NCBI GenBank assembly: GCA_020638095.1
Contig: JACKJF010000003.1
Coordinates: 620,001-684,000, forward strand
DNA length: 64,000 nucleotides
Source of the DNA: Hyphomicrobiaceae bacterium
Lineage (GTDB): Bacteria; Pseudomonadota; Alphaproteobacteria; Rhizobiales; Devosiaceae
Direction: 5' to 3'
The position numbers and the translations under genes were made by a program. The notes below the pieces were generated by a model, which was given only the letters and a program-made list of their open reading frames with translations, did no database searches and was not told the origin of the DNA. How positions within the stretch are numbered: position 1 is the stretch's first letter; each line of letters begins with the position of its first letter. Positions 7,570 to 18,200 of this stretch are shown in pieces.

Positions 7570-8979
7570 ATGTCCCAAAACACCACTTTCGCCGACTATT
7601 CGGTGCGCGACATCGCCCTTGCCGACTATGGCCGCAAGGAAATCGAAATGGCCGAGATCGAAATGCCCGGCCTGATGGCCATTCGCGAGGAATACCGTGC
7701 CGCCCAGCCTCTGAAAGGTGCCCGCATTGCCGGTTCGCTGCACATGACCATCCAGACGGCGGTTCTCATCGAGACGCTCGTCGCCCTTGGTGCCGAAGTG
7801 CGTTGGGCCTCGTGCAACATCTTTTCGACCCAGGATCATGCCGCCGCCGCCATCGCTGCCGCCGGTGTTCCGGTCTTCGCGCACAAGGGCGAGACGCTCG
7901 AGGAATATTGGGGCTTTACCGATCGCATTCTCGACTGGGGCAACGGCCAGACCGCCAACATGATCCTCGACGACGGCGGCGATGCGACCATGCTGGTCCT
8001 GACCGGCGCCCGCGCCGAAACCGACCCCGCGATCCTCGATCATCCCAAGTCGACGGAAGAAGAATTCTTCGCCGCTCAGGTCAGGAAGCGCCTCGCCCGC
8101 GACCCGGATTTCTACTCACGGGTGCGCGGCAACATTCGCGGTGTCTCCGAGGAGACCACAACCGGCGTTCACCGGCTTTATGAGCTCCACAAAAAGGGGG
8201 CGCTGCCCTTCCCGGCGATCAACGTAAATGACAGCGTCACCAAGTCGAAATTCGACAACAAATATGGCTGCCGCGAAAGCCTTGTCGACGCCATCCGCCG
8301 TGGCACCGACGTCATGATGGCCGGCAAGGTCGCCATCGTCTGCGGCTATGGCGATGTCGGCAAGGGCTCGGCCCAGTCGCTGGCCGGCGCCGGCGCCCGC
8401 GTTCTGGTAACGGAAATCGACCCGATCTGCGCCCTTCAGGCGGCAATGGACGGGTTCGAGGTCGTCACCCTAGACGAGGCCGCGCCGCGTGCGGATATTC
8501 TGGTGTCCTGCACCGGCAATCGCGACATCATCACCATGGATGCGATGCGCAAGCTCAAAGACATGGCCATCGTCTGCAATATCGGCCACTTCGACAACGA
8601 GATCCAGGTCGCCGAACTGCAGAACTACCGTTGGACCAACGTCAAGCCGCAAGTCGACATCGTCCATCTGAGCGATGACCAGCGCGTCATCCTTTTGTCC
8701 GAAGGCCGCCTTGTGAATTTGGGCAATGCCACCGGCCATCCCTCTTTCGTCATGAGCGCCTCGTTTTCCAACCAGACGCTTGCCCAGATCGAACTCTGGA
8801 CCAAGCACGCCGAGTACCAGAGCGGCGTCTTTGTTCTGCCCAAACTCCTCGACGAAAAGGTCGCCGAACTTCATCTGGCCAAGCTTGGCGCCAAGCTGAC
8901 AAAACTCAGCGCCGAACAGGCCGCCTATATCGGCGTGCCGCAGAACGGTCCTTTCAAGCCGGACCACTACCGCTACTGA
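7570..8979 (+). CDS. ahcY: Adenosylhomocysteinase (S-adenosylhomocysteine hydrolase)
   Basis: A 469-residue enzyme that reversibly splits S-adenosylhomocysteine to adenosine and homocysteine, clearing the product of methyltransferases. Recognisable stretches are [16 protein letters not shown], the [17 protein letters not shown] NAD/substrate segment (here [13 protein letters not shown]), the NAD-binding [10 protein letters not shown], and the C-terminal PDHYRY. It has full family length. It precedes divL, the usual order in Hyphomicrobiales. It is probably controlled through the palindrome in its promoter and ends at a strong terminator. Confidence 0.96.
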   Translation: MSQNTTFADYSVRDIALADYGRKEIEMAEIEMPGLMAIREEYRAAQPLKGARIAGSLHMTIQTAVLIETLVALGAEVRWASCNIFSTQDHAAAAIAAAGVPVFAHKGETLEEYWGFTDRILDWGNGQTANMILDDGGDATMLVLTGARAETDPAILDHPKSTEEEFFAAQVRKRLARDPDFYSRVRGNIRGVSEETTTGVHRLYELHKKGALPFPAINVNDSVTKSKFDNKYGCRESLVDAIRRGTDVMMAGKVAIVCGYGDVGKGSAQSLAGAGARVLVTEIDPICALQAAMDGFEVVTLDEAAPRADILVSCTGNRDIITMDAMRKLKDMAIVCNIGHFDNEIQVAELQNYRWTNVKPQVDIVHLSDDQRVILLSEGRLVNLGNATGHPSFVMSASFSNQTLAQIELWTKHAEYQSGVFVLPKLLDEKVAELHLAKLGAKLTKLSAEQAAYIGVPQNGPFKPDHYRY

Positions 8980-9011
8980 CCCTGGCCCGACCTGTTTCAA
9001 ACGATGCGAAG

Positions 9012-9035
9012 GCGCCGGCAAGCCGGCGCTTTTTT
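9012..9035 (+). terminator. Intrinsic terminator after ahcY
   Basis: GCGCCGG-CAAG-CCGGCGC (9012-9029) is followed directly by six T residues. Confidence 0.85.
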
Positions 9036-9164
9036 GGCTTGTCGGCTTCAATGTGAATTTCGGGTCATTTTGCCCTTCAACGCGATTCGCCTGATCGGGT
9101 ATGGTGAGGTGATTCGGGTGATTTGCATTTCACCCATGGCGGGCAATCTCGGCGAGGCTTGGGC

Positions 9165-11702
9165 ATGAAACCGGCGGTATTCCGGAAGCTAGAAGGATTC
9201 CGCCTGGGTCTTCTTGCCGCTTCCGCCCTTTCTCCGGTACCCGCGTTCGCCCAGACTTCCCCCCAGATCATCAAATCGGCCATGATGTCGGGCGCCGTGC
9301 CGATGACGATCGCGGCGGGCGTCGCGCTTTTCGGGCTTCTTGCGGCGGCCCTCGCCCTCCATAGCCGCCGCCGCGCCGGCCTGACCGCCAAGACGGCGAG
9401 CGAGGCACTTGCCCGCATCCGGTCCGAGCTCGATGATTACGAAGCGCTTCTGGCAACCATGCCGGAAGTCACCATCTTCTGGAGCGAAACCCATCCGGTG
9501 CGGGTCCTGGGAAGCCCGCCTGTCCTCTCCGAGCGCTTGCGAACCGGCGATGATGTGCTCAATTTCAACCTCTGGCTCTCCAACGAAGATGTCCGCCGCC
9601 TCGATGCCGCCGCCGCCCAGCTTCGCCTCAAGGGACGCGGTTTCGATCTCTCGCTGACGAGCCTTGACGGCGTGACCATCCGCGCCGTCGGCCGGCCCTC
9701 AGGGTCTGGTACCGCCGTCAAGTTTCGCCGGGCCATGGCGACCGGCACGGTACCGCTTTTTGCAACCGACTCTGCGCCCGTGACACCTGCAGCGGCGGCC
9801 GACACCGGATTGCTCGAAGTGGCCAAGGTCGGCATCGACCCCACTGCCGCCCGCGCCATCCTGTCGGTTCTCCACAAACCCGCCTGGATTCGCGACGCCA
9901 CCGGCAAACTCGTTTTTGCCAACGCCGCCTATGCGAGTCTTGCCGCCGACATGGGCAAGACGGTGAAATCAGGCGCGGGTCCGATCGAGATATTTGCGCC
10001 GACGGAAGTCCGCAATCAGCTCGGCCGGCTCGCCGGCGCAACCGAAGCGCTGACATTTCCCGATCCACTACCGCAATACCCGCAATATGAGCTGGTTCTC
10101 TTCAACCTGGCCACCGGCAGTGCCGGCTATCTCGGGCACGTTGAAGAGCCGGCGACGGGTCTGCAATCGGTCGCTCGAGGACAAGTCCCCGGCGTCATCG
10201 ACGCCCTCGTCGCGCCGGTCGCCGCGTTCGACCGCAACGGGCGGCTGGTGCATTTCAATGCCGCCTATGCCGAGTTTTTCGGGTTGGAAGAAAACTGGCT
10301 GAAGTCCGGCGTCACCGAAAAGCAGATCCTTGACCGCCTCAGAACCCGCGAAATGCTGCCGGCCGTCGCAGACTACCAGGCCTGGAAAAGGGACCACCTC
10401 AAGAACTACCAGATCTCCCAGCCTGCCGAGCATACCTGGTACCTACCCGATGGACGCACCATCAACTTCGTTGTCGCGCCGGCCGGCGGCGAGGGCGGAC
10501 TGATCTATGTCTTCGAGGACGTGACCGAGAAGCTGAAGCTCGAAAGCGAAAAGAAGGCGCTCGTCAACGTCCAGCGCGAAACCCTCAATTCGCTAAGTGA
10601 GGGCGTGGCGGTGTTCTCGCCCGATGGGCGTCTCCGCCTCTACAATCCCAAAATCTCGGTTCTGTGGAAGGTGCCCACCAACTTTCTGGCGCAAAATCCG
10701 CATATCAACGAACTGGCCAGAACTATCGAAGAGGCCTTTCCCGAGGACGGGCGGCGCATCTGGACCGAACTCAAGCGCGGCGTGGTCAATCTCAACCCGG
10801 CCCGCTCCGACACAACCGGGCGGATCAGCCGTTCCGACGGGCGCCTGATCGACTATTGCGCCATACCGCTGCCGGACGGGCAGGTCATGCTGACCTTTGT
10901 CGACGTGACCCAGTCGGCCAATTACGAGCGCGTGCTCAAGGAACGCAACGAGGCGCTCGAAACCGCGGACCGGCTGAAGGACGCTTTCGTCCAGTCGGTG
11001 TCCTATGAATTGCGGTCGCCGCTGACCAACATTATCGGCTTTGCCGACCTTCTCGCCTCCGATGCGTTCGGCCCGCTCAACGAACGCCAGCGCCAATATA
11101 CGAGTTACATCCAGGCGCAGAGCGCCACCCTTGGTGTCCTGATCGATAACATTCTCGATCTCACCCACGTCGACGCCGGCATTGCCGAACTCGAACTCGG
11201 CGAACAGGATATCCACGAACTGGTCGCCCGCGCCCGCGCCGGGCTTGACGCCACCTTCACCGGCGGCGATGGCGAAGAGCCGATCAACCTGACGCTCGAC
11301 ATTCCCGACGACCTTCCAACCATCGAGGCCGACGGCAAACGCGTGGTGCAGATTCTTTACAACCTCCTCTCGAACGCCGCCCGCTTCTCCGAGCCGGGTT
11401 CCCACGTGACCCTTCGTGCCGAGGCCAACGATAACTGGATGAACCTCATCGTCGAGGATGAAGGCTTCGGCATGCCCCCCGAACTCAGGAATTCCATGTT
11501 CCAGCGTTTCGAGGGCCGCTCGATCGAAGGCCGCTCGCGCGGCGCCGGGCTCGGCCTGACCATCGCCAATGCCTTCGTGCAGCTTCACGGCGGCTCCATC
11601 AGCTTCCAGGACCGCCAGCCGCACGGGACTCGGGTCACCGTCCACCTGCCGCTCAAGAGCGCGGTGCAATCCGCTGTGCCCGCCGGGCCCGCGAGTGCGT
11701 GA
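9165..11702 (+). CDS. divL: DivL-type PAS sensor kinase homologue with tyrosine in the H-box
   Basis: An 845-residue protein with an export or anchor segment at the start (LGLLAASALSPVPAFA), a TM near residues 45-65 (MTIAAGVALFGLLAAALAL), several PAS-like modules, and a kinase core. The dimerisation helix reads FVQSVSYELRSPLTNIIGF: tyrosine (Tyr614) replaces the usual phospho-histidine, the hallmark of Caulobacter DivL. The ATPase boxes remain (ILYNLLSNAARFS, DEGFGM, GAGLGLTI). In Caulobacter DivL modulates CckA and so CtrA activity in the cell cycle. I chose ATG 9165, which has GAGG upstream and exposes the signal segment. Its position between ahcY and tsaE is conserved in related genomes. 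Confidence 0.85.
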   Translation: MKPAVFRKLEGFRLGLLAASALSPVPAFAQTSPQIIKSAMMSGAVPMTIAAGVALFGLLAAALALHSRRRAGLTAKTASEALARIRSELDDYEALLATMPEVTIFWSETHPVRVLGSPPVLSERLRTGDDVLNFNLWLSNEDVRRLDAAAAQLRLKGRGFDLSLTSLDGVTIRAVGRPSGSGTAVKFRRAMATGTVPLFATDSAPVTPAAAADTGLLEVAKVGIDPTAARAILSVLHKPAWIRDATGKLVFANAAYASLAADMGKTVKSGAGPIEIFAPTEVRNQLGRLAGATEALTFPDPLPQYPQYELVLFNLATGSAGYLGHVEEPATGLQSVARGQVPGVIDALVAPVAAFDRNGRLVHFNAAYAEFFGLEENWLKSGVTEKQILDRLRTREMLPAVADYQAWKRDHLKNYQISQPAEHTWYLPDGRTINFVVAPAGGEGGLIYVFEDVTEKLKLESEKKALVNVQRETLNSLSEGVAVFSPDGRLRLYNPKISVLWKVPTNFLAQNPHINELARTIEEAFPEDGRRIWTELKRGVVNLNPARSDTTGRISRSDGRLIDYCAIPLPDGQVMLTFVDVTQSANYERVLKERNEALETADRLKDAFVQSVSYELRSPLTNIIGFADLLASDAFGPLNERQRQYTSYIQAQSATLGVLIDNILDLTHVDAGIAELELGEQDIHELVARARAGLDATFTGGDGEEPINLTLDIPDDLPTIEADGKRVVQILYNLLSNAARFSEPGSHVTLRAEANDNWMNLIVEDEGFGMPPELRNSMFQRFEGRSIEGRSRGAGLGLTIANAFVQLHGGSISFQDRQPHGTRVTVHLPLKSAVQSAVPAGPASA

Positions 11703-11730
11703 AACATCCAATTTGCCGCCGGAAGGCGCC

Positions 11731-12216
11731 GTGCGCTTCCGCCTCGATCTGAAAAGCGAGACGGAAACCATCGATTTCGCCGGTCGGCTCGCCTCGCTCC
11801 TAAGGCCAGGCGACCTGGTTCTGTTGTCCGGGCCGCTTGGCGCCGGCAAATCCACCATTGCCCGCGCGACGATCCGGGCCTTGCTGGGCGAGCCCGGTCT
11901 CGACGTGCCATCGCCGACATTTCTGCTGGTCCTGCCCTATGAAGGCCGTGGTCGCAGTATTCTCCACGCCGATCTTTACCGGATCGACGACCCGCGCGAA
12001 GTCGATGAATTCGGGCTTGACGAAGACCCCGACGCCATCGTTCTGGTCGAATGGCCGGATCGCGATCCCACCCTTGCCGGACGGGCCGACTTGTTCCTAA
12101 GCTTGGCCCTGCCGAAGCACAATCAGGGCCGGGAATGTGAACTCACCGTTGTCGATCCGGACCGTGTTGCCGATTACGCGGAACTCGCCAGGACATACGA
12201 ACGCGGCGGCATCTGA
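11731..12216 (+). CDS. tsaE: tRNA threonylcarbamoyladenosine biosynthesis ATPase TsaE
   Basis: A 161-residue P-loop protein with Walker A SGPLGAGKST, SPTFLLVLPY, and the conserved HADLYRID and LVEWPDR segments. TsaE works with TsaB and TsaD to install t6A at tRNA position 37. GTG at 11731 is chosen because GGAAGG lies five nt upstream and the length matches the family; a GTG at 11695, overlapping the divL stop, is possible. The next gene, addB, starts 14 bp after the stop, leaving no room for the amgK and murU genes often found here. Confidence 0.88.
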   Translation: MRFRLDLKSETETIDFAGRLASLLRPGDLVLLSGPLGAGKSTIARATIRALLGEPGLDVPSPTFLLVLPYEGRGRSILHADLYRIDDPREVDEFGLDEDPDAIVLVEWPDRDPTLAGRADLFLSLALPKHNQGRECELTVVDPDRVADYAELARTYERGGI

Positions 12217-12230
12217 GCGGGGCCAACCAC

Positions 12231-15200
12231 ATGGCTGAGCCGCTCCCCTCGGTTTTCACGATCGCACCGCACGCGCCATTCCTCGACGTTCTGGCCGACG
12301 CCCTTCTCGACGGACGACTTCTGCCGCGCTGGCCGCGCGAAGGCGCATTCTGGCTCTCCGATATCACCATCTACCTGCCGACCCGCCGTGCGCGCCTGAC
12401 CCTGATCGAACGGCTCGCCGAACGCGCCGGTCCCGCGCTTCTTCTCCCCGATATCCGCACGCTCGGCGGCGAAACTGGCGAGGAAGATCTGTTTTTGCCG
12501 CCTTTCGACCGCGAGCCCTTGCCGCCAGCGCAGTCGCGCCTCAGGCGTCAACTGATGCTCGCTGCCGAAATCGAAGTCTGGACACGCAAGGAGCATACCG
12601 AGCCCGACCGGCTGCCGCCCGGCGAAATTCTCGCCCGCGCCGCCGCGCTCGGCGACCTGATCGACGACTTTCGTGTTGCCGGGATTCCACTCGATGCGCT
12701 CGACCGGTTCGATCCCGGCGACCAGGCAACCCATTGGCAGCAATCAAAGGAGTTCCTGCAATTTGCCCTCAAGACCTGGCCGGAACTGCTGGCCCATGAA
12801 TCAAGGGTCGACGCGAGCGAATTGCGCAATCTCAAGCTTGCCCGTCAGGCCGCGGCCTTGCCGCATCTCTTTGGCGCAAAGCCGGTCATCGCGGCCGGCT
12901 CGACCGGTTCGATTCCCGCCAGCGCCAACCTTCTGGCGGCGATCGCGAGCCTGCCGCTTGGCGCGCTTGTGCTGCCGGGCTTCAACACGCAACTGGGCAA
13001 GGACCAGGTCGCGGCGCTTCGCAATGCGGGCGGCAACCCGCATGGCCATCCCCAGTACGGGCTGGTCAAACTGCTCGACCGGCTGTCCGTTCCACCCGCC
13101 GCCGTTACCGAACTGGCACCAGACCGAAACGGCGCACGATCCCGCCTGCTCAATCTAGCCCTCGGCCTCGCTGAGGACACGGCCCGCTGGCCGGACGAGG
13201 CCGGAGCCCTTTTCGTCGATCCCATTGCGCGAGCCCAGCTGGACATGTTGAGCATCGCCGCTGCTGCCAACGAGGCCGAGGAGGCTCTGGCAGTGGCGCT
13301 CGCCGCCCGCGATGCGCTCGGCCGGGGCCTTTCGGTCGGCATCATCTCTCCCGACCGCAATCTCGCCCGGCGCATTTCCGGCCACCTGCAGCGATTTGAG
13401 GTCGACGTCGACGACGCCGCGGGCACGCCGCTTTTCCAGTCCCGCACCGGCCGCCTGCTGCGCCAGATTCTGACGCTGGCGCTCAACCCCGTCTCGCCCG
13501 TCGATCTCATGGCCCTTTTGCACAACCGCCACGTCACGTTCGGCCGCGACCGCGACGAGATGGCAAGACTGGCACGGCTCATCGATCTCGGGCTGCTGCG
13601 GGGTCTGCCGCCGGCGGGAAATTTCGAAACCCTGGCCGAGCGTGCCGGGGCCAACGCCAGTTACGGGCTCGACGACCGGGTTGTGCTCCGTTTGTCGGAG
13701 AAGGATGCCGGTGACGTCGGCGCCCTTCTGGGCGCGGTCGCGACTTCGCTGAACCCGCTGATGGACTGCCTTCAGGCCCCGTTCGGTCCGGTCGATTTTG
13801 TCGCGGCGCTCGACAAGGCCCTCGCGCGGTCTATCGATCAGCAGGGGGCGGAACCGGCCGAACGGCCCGGTCTCGATGAATGGCGAACTTTCGTTCTCGA
13901 GCTTGGTCAATCTGGCCTCAACCGGCCTTTGCTCGATGCCGCGAGTGCGGTTTCGGCGCTTGCCGAACTCACACGTAGTCTGGCGGTGCGCACGCCGCTG
14001 TCCGGCCGGCCGGACATTGCCATCTGGGGCCAGCTCGAAGCCCGTCTGCAGAACCGCGATCTGATGATTTTGTGCGGTCTCAACGAAACCGTCTGGCCAG
14101 AAGTTGCCGATCCGGGCCCTTGGATGGGTCGCGCCATGCGCATGGGTGTCGGCCTCGAACCGCCCGAGCGGCTGCATGGACTTGCCGCCCACGACTTCCT
14201 CATGGCGGCGGGGCACGGCGAGGTGATCTTCGCCTATGCCGGCCGGCTCGGCACTTCTCCCACCGCTCCGTCGCGGCTGGTTGAACGCCTGATCGGGTTC
14301 GCCGGGCCAGATCGAGCGCAAAAAATGAATGAACGCGGGCAGAAATGGGTCGAGCGGGCCCGCGCCCTCGACCTGCCCGAAGGTCCCGTCCGCCCGTCCG
14401 CGCGGCCCGCCCCACGCCCACCGGCAGACCGGCGCGCACGCGTCCTGAGCGTCACCGAGGCGGAAAAGCTGTTCTTTTCGCCCTACGATATCTATGCCCG
14501 GCGAACCCTCAGCCTTTATCCGCTTGAGCCGCTTGGCCAGCCGGTCTCACCGCGCGACCGCGGCACCATCCTTCATCAGGTCTTCGCCGATTTCGTCATC
14601 GAAAACCTCAATCCGGCCGGCATTAGCGCCCATCGGCAGATCATGGATCTCGCGGCCGCGCGCTTTGTCCGGCTCGATAACGACCCCGACCATCGCGACA
14701 TCTGGCTGAAGCGTTTCGAGGTGTCGGCCGAAATGTTCCTCGCTTTCGAACGCGAGCGGCAAAGGCGCATTGCCGAGCGCCATGCCGAGGTCGACATCTC
14801 ATGCGAATTTCAGATCGGCGGCGAGCCCTTCATCCTCAAGGGCCGCGCCGATCGCATTGACCTCCTTGAGGATGGCACCTGCGAAATTCTCGATTTCAAG
14901 ACCGGCAATCCGCCCGACAAGAAGCTGATGCAGCAATTGAGTGCCCCGCAACTGCCGCTCGAGGCCTTCATCCTGTCCCGGGGCGGATTTGAGAAACTGG
15001 GCCGCCGCCAGACCTCGGCCCTCAAATACATCAAGATCGCCAACGGTCCCGACGCCTTCATCGAGAGCGATTTCGTCACGCCCGACGGCCTCGACGTCAT
15101 TGAGACGGCCGAGCGGACATTCGAGCACCTGACACGCTTCATCCAGCACTTCCTCCTGAGCGGTGACACGCCGATGTCACCCGATATCCGCCCAAGGCCC

Positions 15201-15281
15201 GGCCAGCGCTTTGCCGGCGACTATGATCATCTCGCCCGCAAGGCCGAATGGGCTGGCGTGGAAGGTGAGGGCGACGAATGA
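12231..15281 (+). CDS. addB: AddB subunit of the AddAB double-strand break repair helicase-nuclease
   Basis: A 1016-residue protein of alphaproteobacterial AddB length. The N-terminal region has an inactivated helicase fold (TIYLPTRRARLTL instead of a clear Walker A). The C-terminal PD-(D/E)xK nuclease domain runs from about SVTEAEKLFFSPYDIYARR to CEILDFKTGNPPD. With AddA it processes broken ends for RecA loading. The stop overlaps the addA ATG by four bases (ATGA), so the two subunits are translationally coupled. Confidence 0.93.
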   Translation: MAEPLPSVFTIAPHAPFLDVLADALLDGRLLPRWPREGAFWLSDITIYLPTRRARLTLIERLAERAGPALLLPDIRTLGGETGEEDLFLPPFDREPLPPAQSRLRRQLMLAAEIEVWTRKEHTEPDRLPPGEILARAAALGDLIDDFRVAGIPLDALDRFDPGDQATHWQQSKEFLQFALKTWPELLAHESRVDASELRNLKLARQAAALPHLFGAKPVIAAGSTGSIPASANLLAAIASLPLGALVLPGFNTQLGKDQVAALRNAGGNPHGHPQYGLVKLLDRLSVPPAAVTELAPDRNGARSRLLNLALGLAEDTARWPDEAGALFVDPIARAQLDMLSIAAAANEAEEALAVALAARDALGRGLSVGIISPDRNLARRISGHLQRFEVDVDDAAGTPLFQSRTGRLLRQILTLALNPVSPVDLMALLHNRHVTFGRDRDEMARLARLIDLGLLRGLPPAGNFETLAERAGANASYGLDDRVVLRLSEKDAGDVGALLGAVATSLNPLMDCLQAPFGPVDFVAALDKALARSIDQQGAEPAERPGLDEWRTFVLELGQSGLNRPLLDAASAVSALAELTRSLAVRTPLSGRPDIAIWGQLEARLQNRDLMILCGLNETVWPEVADPGPWMGRAMRMGVGLEPPERLHGLAAHDFLMAAGHGEVIFAYAGRLGTSPTAPSRLVERLIGFAGPDRAQKMNERGQKWVERARALDLPEGPVRPSARPAPRPPADRRARVLSVTEAEKLFFSPYDIYARRTLSLYPLEPLGQPVSPRDRGTILHQVFADFVIENLNPAGISAHRQIMDLAAARFVRLDNDPDHRDIWLKRFEVSAEMFLAFERERQRRIAERHAEVDISCEFQIGGEPFILKGRADRIDLLEDGTCEILDFKTGNPPDKKLMQQLSAPQLPLEAFILSRGGFEKLGRRQTSALKYIKIANGPDAFIESDFVTPDGLDVIETAERTFEHLTRFIQHFLLSGDTPMSPDIRPRPGQRFAGDYDHLARKAEWAGVEGEGDE

Positions 15282-18200
15282 AGGCCGAACGCAAAATCGT
15301 CGTTTCACCCGAGGCCGAGGCGGCACAAGGCCGCGCTGCCGATCCGGGCCTCAATGTTTTCGTTTCTGCCAATGCCGGGGCCGGCAAGACCTATGTTCTG
15401 ACTCAGCGTGTCTTAAGGGTCCTTCTGACCGGCGTCGCCCCGGAAAACGTGCTCTGCCTTACCTACACCAAGGCCGCCGCCGCCGAGATGCAAAGCCGCG
15501 TCGCCGAGCGGCTGGGCGAATGGGCAACGCTGGGTGATGAAGAACTCCACAAGGCGCTCGTCAAACTGACCGGCGTCGCACCCGATGCGGCGACCCGCAT
15601 CCGCGCCAGAACCCTTTTTGTCCTGGCCCTCGAAACTCCCGGTGGTCTGAAGATCAAGACCATTCACGGTTTCTGCGAGTCGGTTTTGCATCGCTTCCCC
15701 CTCGACGCCGACGTGCCGATTGGCTTTTCCGTCATCGAGGACGAGGAGCGCGGTCGCCTGATTTCGGCTGCGCGCAATCAGGTTCTTGCCGGCGGGCTCG
15801 GCGGCAACCTTCACCTTGAAGACGCGGTCACCTGGCTCTTCGATCATTTCTCCGACTACCAGCTCAACGGCGCCCTTGACGCCGCCCTGCAGGCTCGCGA
15901 CGTCGTGCGGCTTTTGAGAAATCCGGATGGTGCGCGCGCCAATCTCCGCGCGCTTCTTGGTCTGCCGGACCCGGTTGCGGCCTTCGACCTTGAAGCGGAA
16001 GTTCTGGGGCCGCGTCTCGTTTCGCGGGACGAGGCGGAGCTGATCCTGTCCATCGCCCCGCCGCGGGAGGAATTCAAAAAGGCTGGCTTTACAGAACGTC
16101 TTGCCGCGTTCGATTGGGACGATCCCGACCACCAGGCGTGGTTGACACTGTTTGTCACCAATGAGGGAACGGCCCGGAAAAATCTCGCAAACAAAATCCT
16201 TGCGGCCCAGGCGCCGGCGCTCGATGAGAAACTCCATGCCGAGGCCGAACGGCTCGAAGTCCTGATCGATCGCTGGCGCGCCACCAATGCCTGGCTGGCC
16301 TCGGATGCGCTTTTGACCCTGGTCGGCGCCATTCATGGCCGTTACACGGCAGAAAAGAAGCGCCGTGCCCGCCTCGATTTTGACGACCTCATCGAAAAGC
16401 TGCTGCACCTGTTGCGAGACCGGCAGAGCCGCGAATGGGTGCGCTACAAACTCGATGCGCAGATCACCCACATTCTCGTCGACGAAAGTCAGGACACCAA
16501 TCCCGACCAGTGGGACACGGTCGAAAAGCTCATCGAGGAGTTTTTTGCCGGCGAGGGTGCCGTTGCGGCACCGCGTTCGATTTTCGCGGTGGGCGACGAA
16601 AAGCAGTCGATCTATTCCTTCCAGGGTGCCCGCCCTGAACTCTTCGCCGAAGTCCGCGACCGCACCGATTTCAAGGCCCTCAATGCCGGGTCGAGCGTCG
16701 AGCGCGAGCGGCTGATCCACAGCTTCCGCACGCTCCCCGAAATTCTCGAAGTTGTCGACCGGGTTGCAGCCGACGATGAGGTGCGGGCGGCGCTGCTTGC
16801 GGCCGACGCACCGGTCGGCCATGTCAGCGCGCGCGAGCAAAAAGGCGGCCACGTCACGCTCTGGCCGCCGATCGTCAATGAGAAGGTTGAGGCGGATACG
16901 GGCGGGGAACTTTCCCTCGAGGCCGAAGTCCACCAGCCATCAGCGCCTGCGCGGCTCGCCGAACGCATCGTCAATCAGATCGCAGGCTGGCTGCAAACCG
17001 GCCGCCGCCTCCAGACGCGTGAAGAGCCGATCGGGCCGAGCGACATTCTCATTCTGGTGCAGAAACGCGGCGAGCTCTATGCGGAATTGATCCGCCAGCT
17101 GAAGCAGAAGGGCCTTCCAACCCCCGGCGCCGACCGGCTGACGGTCACGAACCATATTGCCGTGCTCGACCTTCTGGGCCTCGCCGAGTTTCTGCTCAAC
17201 CCGTCCGACCAATTGTCGCTGGCGGCAATCCTCCGCTCGCCGCTGGTCGGCATGGATGAGAGCGAACTCGAACGCCTCGCCATGGGCCGGGGCGACCAGA
17301 GCCTCTGGACGCGCCTCAAGGATCGCGCTGCTACTGAGCCGGATGGCGTTTCGGCGAACGCCTTCAAATGGCTCTCCGGTCTTCGGGCCCGGCTTGAATT
17401 CGATCGGCCCTATGAGTTTTTCGCGCACATTCTCTTCGCCGATCAGGGCCTGAAACGCTTTCGTGGGCGGCTCGGCAACGAGGTCGACGACGTCATCGAG
17501 GAGTTCCTGAGCCTTGCCCTCGCCCACGAAAATGCCGATCAGCCGTCACTTGCCGGCTTCGTTGCCGGGCTCAGGCAAAGTGCTGTGTCCATTAAGCGCG
17601 AGCTCGGCGAGAAAACCGGCGGCGTCCGGGTGATGACCGTCCACGGGGCCAAGGGTCTCGAATCGCCCATCGTCATTCTCGCCGACGCCGCCAGCAATCA
17701 GCCGGACAGGACCCAGCTCTTCGTCGAAGGGCGTGAGCGGCCGCTCTTCCTCTGGGCTCCCAACACCGATTTCACGCCTGCCATCTTGCGCGACACCGTC
17801 AAGGCCGAGGCCGCCGCCGCTGCCGGCCGCGAATATTGGCGGAAACTTTATGTCGGCATGACCCGCGCCGAGGACGAGCTCTATCTGACCGGTATTCAGG
17901 CGGGCAATCGCAACAACGTGTCCGGCTCATGGTACGCGCGGGTTGAGGAAGCGCTTGGCGACCGGCTCGTTCCCCACCCGCTCGCGGGCGAAGACGGGGT
18001 CGATGCCCTGAGCTACCCCGATGTGCCGCAAGTTCTGGTCGCGACCGAACTGGCTGAAACCGCAGACAAAACAGGGCAGCTTCAACCTGCGCCTGCGCCT
18101 TTGCCGCCGGTCACGGTTCCCCGCCTCATCTCGCCCTCGACGGTGCTCGATCATGCCCAGCCCGACTGGCTTGGAACGACCGAGGACGCGGGCGGTTTGG

